NCBI RefSeq assembly: GCF_025354435.1
Contig: NZ_JANXMU010000088.1
Location: 1-45,972 of the forward strand
Source: Rhodoferax sp.
Lineage (GTDB): Bacteria > Pseudomonadota > Gammaproteobacteria > Burkholderiales > Burkholderiaceae_C
Length of the DNA stretch: 45,972 nucleotides
Direction: 5' to 3'
The notes beneath the pieces are model-generated. The model saw only the letters and a program-made list of their open reading frames with translations, did no database searches and had not been told where the DNA came from. Below, piece after piece: positions 41,342 through 45,972 of the stretch; position 1 is the stretch's first letter, and each line of letters starts with the position of its first letter. The translations under genes were made by a program, and so were the position numbers.

Positions 41342-41791
41342 ATGGCCCACCCCCTGTTTGTTCTCAATGGCTCCAACCTCAACATGCTCGGCAAGCGCGA
41401 GCCGTACCTGTACGGCACCACCACCCTGGCCGAGGTGCAAAGCCGCACCGAAGCCCTGGCCACCACGCTGGGCCTGGACTGCGATTTCCGCCAGACCAAC
41501 CACGAGGGCGTGTTGGTCGACTGGATCCAGGAGGCGTATGAAAAAGATGCCGCCGTGGTCATCAACCCCGCCGGTTTTTCCTTCCACTCCATCCCGGTGC
41601 TGGACGCGCTAAAGCTGCTGCGTAAGCCGCTGATCGAGGTGCATATCTCCAACATCCACCAGCGCACGGCGCAGTACCAGCACTCGCTGGTGTCGCTGGT
41701 GGCGCAGGGCGTGATCTGCGGGCTGGGCGTGGGCGGCTATCTGCTGGCCGTGCGCGCCGTGGCCGACGCGCTGGCGACCGACCCGCTGTAA
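41342..41791 (+). CDS. aroQ: Type II 3-dehydroquinate dehydratase-like protein
   Basis: A 149-aa flavodoxin-like type II dehydroquinase family protein. The N-terminus LNGSNLNMLGKREPYLYG has Asn12, Arg19 and Tyr24 of the family. Asn75 and His101 are present, and Arg108 in HISNIHQR. Two residues usually catalytic or substrate-binding differ: Phe81 replaces His81 and Tyr112 replaces Arg112 (no gaps needed to M. tuberculosis numbering, from memory). AAGGA sits upstream of ATG 41342. It is divergent from an IclR regulator and followed by a LivK-type gene, suggesting a catabolic or alternative role rather than the main shikimate enzyme. Confidence 0.78.
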   Translation: MAHPLFVLNGSNLNMLGKREPYLYGTTTLAEVQSRTEALATTLGLDCDFRQTNHEGVLVDWIQEAYEKDAAVVINPAGFSFHSIPVLDALKLLRKPLIEVHISNIHQRTAQYQHSLVSLVAQGVICGLGVGGYLLAVRAVADALATDPL

Positions 41792-41826
41792 CTCTTTATT
41801 CCCATTCGATCCCGGAGACAAAAACC

Positions 41827-42969
41827 ATGCAAACCATCCAACACGCTCTCACCGCCCTGCTGGTCAGCGCCGCCTGCGCCGCAGCCGCCCAGACCGGCCC
41901 CGTCAAGTTTGCGGGCATCATGGAGCTGTCGGGCAGCGGTGCCACGCCGGGCACCAATTTCAACAACGGCGTGAAGCTGGCGGTGAAAGAAATCAACGCC
42001 AGCGGCGGCATCCTGGGGCGGCAGATCGACTACCAGCCGGCCGACTCGCAAACCAACCCCGCCGTGGCCAAGGCGCTGGCGCAAAAGGCGATTGACGGCA
42101 GTGCCTACGTGGTGCTGGGGCCGGTGCATTCCGGCTCCATGCTGGTCACCATGTCGGAAACCCAGCGCGCCAACGTGACCAACTTCACCGGCGGCGAAGC
42201 GGCGGGCATCACCCAGCAGGGCAACCCGTATGTGTTCCGCTCGTCGTTCACGCAGCTGATCTCCATGCCCAAGGTGGCGCGCTACATTAAGGATTCGGTG
42301 AAGGCTGGCAGCGTGGCAGTCATGTACACCAACAACGACTACGGCAAAGGCGGCCATGACGCGATGCTGAAGGCGCTGGAAGCCCAGGGCATCAAGGTCG
42401 CCGCAGACGTGCCCACCGACCCCCAGCAGATCGACTTCTCGGCTGCTGTGCTGAAGGTCAAGCAGTCGGGTGCGGACGCGCTGTTTCTGTACACGCTGGA
42501 GGAAGAATCGGCCCGGGCGCTGCGCGAGTTGCGCAAGCAGGGCTATGCCAAGCCCATCATCGGCGAGACCACCGCCGTGAGCCAAAAGACCATCGAGCTG
42601 GCGGGCGACGCCGCCAACGGCATGCTGGGCCACGTAGGCCTGACGGTGGACGCACCCGAGCCGCGCATCAAGGCCTTTGATGCCCGCTTCCAGGCCGAGT
42701 ACAAGTACAAAAGCGAGCACAACGGCATGAAGGGTTACATCAGCGTCTACGTGGTCAAAGCCATGACCGAGAAACTGGGCAAGTTCGACTCCAAGCTGCT
42801 GGCCGAGTCGCTGCACGGTGCCAAGATCTTCGCTGCGCAAAACCCCGGCGTGCTGATGGATGTGGCCTTCGACAAAAACGGTGATTTGGACCGCGAAAGC
42901 TTTCTGATCTGCGTCGAGCAGGGCAAGCAGCAGGTGGTGCAGATCCTGCCCGCCATGGCAGCGAAGTAA
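41827..42969 (+). CDS. ABC transporter substrate-binding protein, LivK type
   Basis: A 380-aa periplasmic binding protein of the branched-chain amino-acid (Peripla_BP_6) family. The signal peptide is MQTIQHALTALLVSAACAAAAQ, cut near AAAAQ. The mature protein has VKFAGIMELSGSGATPGTNFNNGVKLAVKEINASGGILGRQIDY and ANVTNFTGGEAAGI. The ligand cannot be assigned, but linkage to an IclR regulator and a dehydroquinase-like gene suggests an aromatic or quinate-like compound. No permease or ATPase gene is adjacent, so it likely works with a transporter elsewhere. The recJ gene converges on it with 15 bases between the stops. Confidence 0.88.
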   Translation: MQTIQHALTALLVSAACAAAAQTGPVKFAGIMELSGSGATPGTNFNNGVKLAVKEINASGGILGRQIDYQPADSQTNPAVAKALAQKAIDGSAYVVLGPVHSGSMLVTMSETQRANVTNFTGGEAAGITQQGNPYVFRSSFTQLISMPKVARYIKDSVKAGSVAVMYTNNDYGKGGHDAMLKALEAQGIKVAADVPTDPQQIDFSAAVLKVKQSGADALFLYTLEEESARALRELRKQGYAKPIIGETTAVSQKTIELAGDAANGMLGHVGLTVDAPEPRIKAFDARFQAEYKYKSEHNGMKGYISVYVVKAMTEKLGKFDSKLLAESLHGAKIFAAQNPGVLMDVAFDKNGDLDRESFLICVEQGKQQVVQILPAMAAK

Positions 42970-42984
42970 CCGCGAAGTAGGCCG

Positions 42985-44709
42985 TTAGTCGGCCACCCCT
43001 TCCACTAAAAACTGCACCCGGCGCTGGCCCTGCCATTCGTTCACATCGAGACGGAACGCCAGCGTCACCTTGCTCGGCAGGCTCTCGGTGTGGCCGAACC
43101 AGATGCCGTCCACCGGCTGGCCCTGGTGCTTCAGCTTCAGCGACAAATGCTTTTCGCCCACCAGGCGCTGCGACACTACTTCCAGCTCTTCGCTGAAGGT
43201 GGGTGGCGCAAAGCCCTGGCCCCACACCTCTTTGTGCAGCACGTCCACCAGCTCGGCGCGGCGGTATTCGGGGGCCAGCGGGCCGTCGGTTTCCATGCGG
43301 CGGGTGAGCGTGGCGGCATCCAGCCATTCCAGTGCCACCTGCTGCAGGCCTTGCTCGAACGCGGCCAGGTGGTCTTCGTGCACCGTGCAGCCCGCCGCCA
43401 TGGCGTGGCCGCCAAAGCGCAGCAGCACGCCGGGGTGGCGCTTGGCCACCAGGTCCAGCGCGTCGCGCAAATGGAAGCCGGGGATGGAGCGGCCCGAGCC
43501 CTTGAGCTCATGCTCTTTGCCCGGGGCCTTGCTGGCGGCGAACACAAAGGTCGGGCGGTGTAACTTGTCTTTGAGGCGGCTGGCTACGATGCCCACCACA
43601 CCCTCGTGGAAGTCGGGGTCGAACACGCAGATCGCCGGGGGCGGCTCTTCCGATTCGTCAAACAGCGACTCGGCCACCAGCATGGCCTGCTCGCGCATGC
43701 CGCCCTCGATCTCGCGGCGCTCGCGGTTGATTTTGTCCAGGGTGGTAGCCAGCTCGGTGGCGCGTGCCGGGTCGTCGGTCAGCAGGCATTCGATCCCCAG
43801 CGTCATGTCGGCCAGGCGGCCTGCGGCGTTGATGCGCGGGCCCAGGGCAAAGCCGAAGTCGAAGGTGGTGGCTACTTTGGCGACCCGGCCTGCTGCTACA
43901 AATAACGCAGCTAGTCCCGCAGGTTGCGCCTGCGCCCGCAGCCGTTTAAGCCCTTGGGCCACCAGGCGGCGGTTGTTGGCATCGAGCTTGACCACATCGG
44001 CCACCGTGCCCAGGGCCACCAGGGTTAGCAGCTGGTCCAGCTTGGGTTGGGTTTCTGCCGTGAACACGCCCCGGCGGCGCAACTCGGCCCGCAGCGCCAG
44101 CAGCACGTAAAACATCACGCCGACACCGGCAATCGACTTGCTCTCAAAGCCGCAGCCGGGCTGGTTGGGGTTGACGATCACGTCCGCATCCGGCACGGCG
44201 ATCTGGCCGTCGCGCATGGCGGGCAGGTGGTGGTCGGTCACCAGTACCTGCAGGCCCAGCGCGCGGGCCTCGGCCACGCCTTCGAAGCTGGCGATGCCGT
44301 TGTCTACGGTGACCAGCACATCCGCCCCGCTGTCTTTGACGCGGCGCGAGATGCTGGCGGTGAGGCCGTAGCCGTCTACCACCCGGTCCGGCACGATGTA
44401 GTCGGCAAATTGCGCCCCCAGCAGGCGCAGGCCGCGCACGCCCACCGCGCAGGCCGTGGCCCCGTCGCAGTCGTAGTCGGCCACGATGCAGATGCGCTGG
44501 TTCGCCGCGATGGCATCGGCCAGCAGCACGGCCGCTGCCTGGGTGCCCAGCATGCTGGCGGGCGGCAGCAGGCGGCCCAGGCCGTCGTCCAGCGCGTCCT
44601 TGTTGTCCACGCCGCGGGCGGCGAACAGGCGGGCCAGCAGGGGGTGGACCCCGGCCTGCTCCAGTGCCCAGACGGCGCGGGGGGGGATGTCGCGTGCTGT
44701 AATTTTCAT
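42985..44709 (-). CDS. recJ: Single-stranded-DNA-specific exonuclease RecJ
   Basis: A 574-aa 5'-3' ssDNA exonuclease used in recombination and mismatch repair. The DHH-family motifs are present: IVADYDCDGATA, VTVDNGIASFEGV, LVTDHHLP, VNPNQPGCGFESKSIAGVGV, the LGTVADVV motif and the DHHA1 region FGGHAMAAGCTV. The start MKITARDIPPRAVWALEQAG lies in a repeat copy and overlaps the upstream rpfE-like stop by 4 bases. A second degenerate repeat copy codes the RLRAQAQPAGLAALFVAAG segment, inside an otherwise normal protein. Confidence 0.95.
   Translation of the reverse strand: MKITARDIPPRAVWALEQAGVHPLLARLFAARGVDNKDALDDGLGRLLPPASMLGTQAAAVLLADAIAANQRICIVADYDCDGATACAVGVRGLRLLGAQFADYIVPDRVVDGYGLTASISRRVKDSGADVLVTVDNGIASFEGVAEARALGLQVLVTDHHLPAMRDGQIAVPDADVIVNPNQPGCGFESKSIAGVGVMFYVLLALRAELRRRGVFTAETQPKLDQLLTLVALGTVADVVKLDANNRRLVAQGLKRLRAQAQPAGLAALFVAAGRVAKVATTFDFGFALGPRINAAGRLADMTLGIECLLTDDPARATELATTLDKINRERREIEGGMREQAMLVAESLFDESEEPPPAICVFDPDFHEGVVGIVASRLKDKLHRPTFVFAASKAPGKEHELKGSGRSIPGFHLRDALDLVAKRHPGVLLRFGGHAMAAGCTVHEDHLAAFEQGLQQVALEWLDAATLTRRMETDGPLAPEYRRAELVDVLHKEVWGQGFAPPTFSEELEVVSQRLVGEKHLSLKLKHQGQPVDGIWFGHTESLPSKVTLAFRLDVNEWQGQRRVQFLVEGVAD
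43896..43942 (+). repeat. Three-box dispersed repeat, copy 10 (inside recJ, degenerate)
   Basis: CTAC-N7-GCAGCTAG-N17-GCGCCCGCAGC. The spacing matches but box 2 (4 of 8) and box 3 (7 of 11) are poor. This is the weakest copy; its N17 begins TCCCGCA as in the hisD copy. Confidence 0.35.
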
Positions 44710-44743
44710 AGCTGCTCCAGCATGTTAGATAAGCGCTGGGGGC
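44697..44743 (+). repeat. Three-box dispersed repeat, copy 11 (recJ start / rpfE-like 3' end)
   Basis: CTGT-N7-ATAGCTGC-N17-GCGCTGGGGGC, followed by TTAAAAGGCTTG as in copy 9. It covers the recJ start codon and codes the last residues of the rpfE-like protein. Confidence 0.72.
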
Positions 44744-45659
44744 TTAAAAGGCTTGAAATTTTTTGGAAAAAGCTGCGTGGCACAGCCTCGAAGCTCTGTG
44801 CGCTGCTTTCGCCGCACAGCGTGAGTTGCACGGCCTTACCTTGGTCCAGCGCGGCCAGCAGCTCGGCGCAGGCGGTGGCGTCGATGTGTTGCCAGGCGGC
44901 GGTCCAGGCGGCCCAGTCTTCAAATTGCGCGGCGCGCAAAAGCGTCAGCGGCATGGTGGGGGCGGGCTGCTGCGCGGCGGGCGATGCCAGGGCTCCGCTG
45001 CCGCTGACCCAGAACGAATTGATCGCGAACAGGCCGCGCTCGGCCCGCGCGTCGCTCACCGGGTGGGTGTAGAGCAGCATTTGCATCTCGCTCTGCAGCC
45101 GCCGCAGCGGGCCGCCCTGGGCGGTGGGCGGCATCCATTCGTCCACATTGCGCGCACCCACGTCACTGACCACGCGGTCCAGCGAGGCCGTGGCCAGGCC
45201 GCGAAAAATCTCGCCCTGCGCCAGCCAGCGGGTGGGGGTGGCGTAGGCCAGGGTGATGCCGTCTTCTTCAAAGTAGGGCTGCACGGCGGCCAGCACGGCG
45301 CGGGATTCGGCCTCTTCCAGCCCCAGCGTGTCGGGCGGGGCCATCACGATGTGATCGGTCATCACCTGCCAGTGGCAGGGCGTGACCCAGGCCCAGGCAC
45401 CGTCTTGCGCCGCCGTTTGTGCGGCTTCGTGGGCCGCCCAGGGGATTTGGCCGTCGGCCACCGGCAGCCCGTAGTGCCGCGCCAGCGCCCGCTCGTGCGG
45501 CGGCGACAGGCTGGTGTCTTCGCCGTTGTCGCGGGTGGTGGGGGTGAGGCGATTGAGCAGGCGTTCCAGATTTGGCAGGCGCAGCGTGGCCAGCGCCTTG
45601 CGGCAGCCTGGTGACGTACCGGCGGCCAGGGGAATCAGCAAATGGGGGAGGGTGGGCAT
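44706..45659 (-). CDS. RpfE-like protein next to recJ
   Basis: A 317-aa protein that begins MPTLPHLLIPLAAGTSPGCRKALA and continues with LARHYGLPVADGQIPWAAHEA and a well-kept AWVTPCHWQVMTDHIVM segment. This pattern fits a conserved betaproteobacterial and xanthomonad family, one member of which is RpfE of the Xanthomonas rpf cluster, where it also lies beside recJ. Some members are annotated as phosphoglycerate-mutase-like, and no biochemical role is established. No signal peptide or membrane segment is seen. The C-terminal end is coded by a repeat copy. It is translationally coupled to recJ by a 4-base overlap. Confidence 0.6.
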   Translation of the reverse strand: MPTLPHLLIPLAAGTSPGCRKALATLRLPNLERLLNRLTPTTRDNGEDTSLSPPHERALARHYGLPVADGQIPWAAHEAAQTAAQDGAWAWVTPCHWQVMTDHIVMAPPDTLGLEEAESRAVLAAVQPYFEEDGITLAYATPTRWLAQGEIFRGLATASLDRVVSDVGARNVDEWMPPTAQGGPLRRLQSEMQMLLYTHPVSDARAERGLFAINSFWVSGSGALASPAAQQPAPTMPLTLLRAAQFEDWAAWTAAWQHIDATACAELLAALDQGKAVQLTLCGESSAQSFEAVPRSFFQKISSLLSPQRLSNMLEQL

Positions 45660-45708
45660 GCCGGTATTGTCCCGGATGGGCTGGCCGCCAACGCAAAAAC
45701 GGCCGCCG

Positions 45709-45755
45709 CTATTGTTTAGATAGCTGCAGCCGTTGGCTGGATGAGCACAAGAGGG
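45709..45755 (+). repeat. Three-box dispersed repeat, copy 12 (near BON gene 3' end)
   Basis: CTAT-N7-ATAGCTGC-N17-GCACAAGAGGG. Boxes 1 and 2 match exactly and box 3 is altered. Confidence 0.6.
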
Positions 45756-45766
45756 CTAAAGCCCTC
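45751..45766 (-). terminator. Possible terminator after BON-domain gene
   Basis: GAGGGC/GCCCTC hairpin with a 4-nt loop (16 bases), followed on the minus strand by only a short TTGTG. It lies 7 bases after the stop codon and overlaps copy 12 of the repeat. Confidence 0.45.
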
Positions 45767-45773
45767 AGCGTGT

Positions 45774-45972
45774 TCAATCGTTGGTGTCGGTCGAGAAAGT
45801 ACGCACGTTGCTGTAGGCATTGGCTACGCCAGGTACGGTGCTGGCGACATAACGGGCCTTGGCTTCTTCTTGGGGGCCTTGTGCCCAGCCGTGCAGAGTC
45901 ACGGTGCCGTTGCTGGCGGTAACGGTCACGTCCTTGGCATCGCTACCCAACTGGGTGGTGATGGCGGATTGG
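45774..45972 (-). CDS. BON-domain protein, 3' part
   Basis: The last ~66 codons of a minus-strand gene that continues beyond the right edge. The visible peptide SAITTQLGSDAKDVTVTAS followed by NGTVTLHGWAQGPQEE and ARYVASTVPGVANAYSNVR is a BON (OsmY-type) domain, a small alpha/beta fold that binds phospholipid or the envelope in periplasmic proteins. The stop is TGA at 45774-45776. The signal peptide, if any, is off the window. Confidence 0.82.
   Translation of the reverse strand, partial: QSAITTQLGSDAKDVTVTASNGTVTLHGWAQGPQEEAKARYVASTVPGVANAYSNVRTFSTDTND

Overview
The window is GC-rich chromosomal DNA of a betaproteobacterium, most likely Burkholderiales/Comamonadaceae (Rhodoferax/Polaromonas/Acidovorax-like). 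This rests on gene order (mlaFEDACB-yadGH-bolA-murA-hisG-hisD in one run, argH next to algZ/algR, recJ next to an rpfE-like gene), on the protein sequences, and on a dispersed intergenic repeat of a kind I associate with that family. No rRNA, tRNA, CRISPR array or intact prophage was seen.

Layout. 1-2.7 kb: 3' end of a methyltransferase-like gene, an XRE-type regulator divergent from an aldo/keto reductase, a GlcG/HbpS-like protein and a small YXWGXW-type lipoprotein. 2.8-3.6 kb: a REP-associated tyrosine transposase gene bounded by 24-bp inverted repeats, just upstream of gltB. 3.7-10 kb: gltBD, the two subunits of NADPH glutamate synthase. 10-19.4 kb: a long collinear run encoding the Mla phospholipid-transport system, a YadGH-type ABC exporter, a BolA/IbaG protein, MurA, HisG and HisD, closed by a hairpin terminator. 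19.5-23.7 kb: an asparagine-synthetase-like protein lacking the glutaminase nucleophile, an exported beta-helix protein and a glycosyltransferase, probably a small surface-glycan or glycoconjugate group. 23.6-26.1 kb: a QseBC-like two-component system and a universal stress protein. 26.1-29.3 kb: an AT-richer, foreign-looking segment with a lipoprotein made of three jacalin-like repeats fused to a galactose-oxidase-type copper radical oxidase, split by a -1 shift at a G7 run. 29.3-33.5 kb: argH, an AlgZ/AlgR-like LytTR system, a VOC protein and a NYN-domain protein. 33.6-38.4 kb: a hotdog thioesterase, norR divergent from hmp (nitric-oxide defence), and a type II NADH dehydrogenase. 38.5-43 kb: a chemoreceptor with a C-terminal CheR/CheB-type pentapeptide, then an IclR regulator divergent from an unusual type II dehydroquinase and a LivK-type binding protein. 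43-46 kb: recJ, an rpfE-like gene and the 3' end of a BON-domain gene.

The two observations I rate highest are: (1) a 47-bp, three-box dispersed repeat, CTAT-N7-ATAGCTGC-N17-GCGCTAGAGGC, found 12 times in either orientation with invariant box spacing, several copies lying inside coding sequence (gltB 3' end, mlaA and hisD starts, algR linker, beta-helix protein, recJ/rpfE junction) and one forming the hisD terminator; and (2) the jacalin/copper-radical-oxidase lipoprotein, whose copper and cofactor residues are all present but whose Cys and Tyr cofactor partners are separated by a perfectly phased G GGG GGG slippery heptamer followed directly by a stop.
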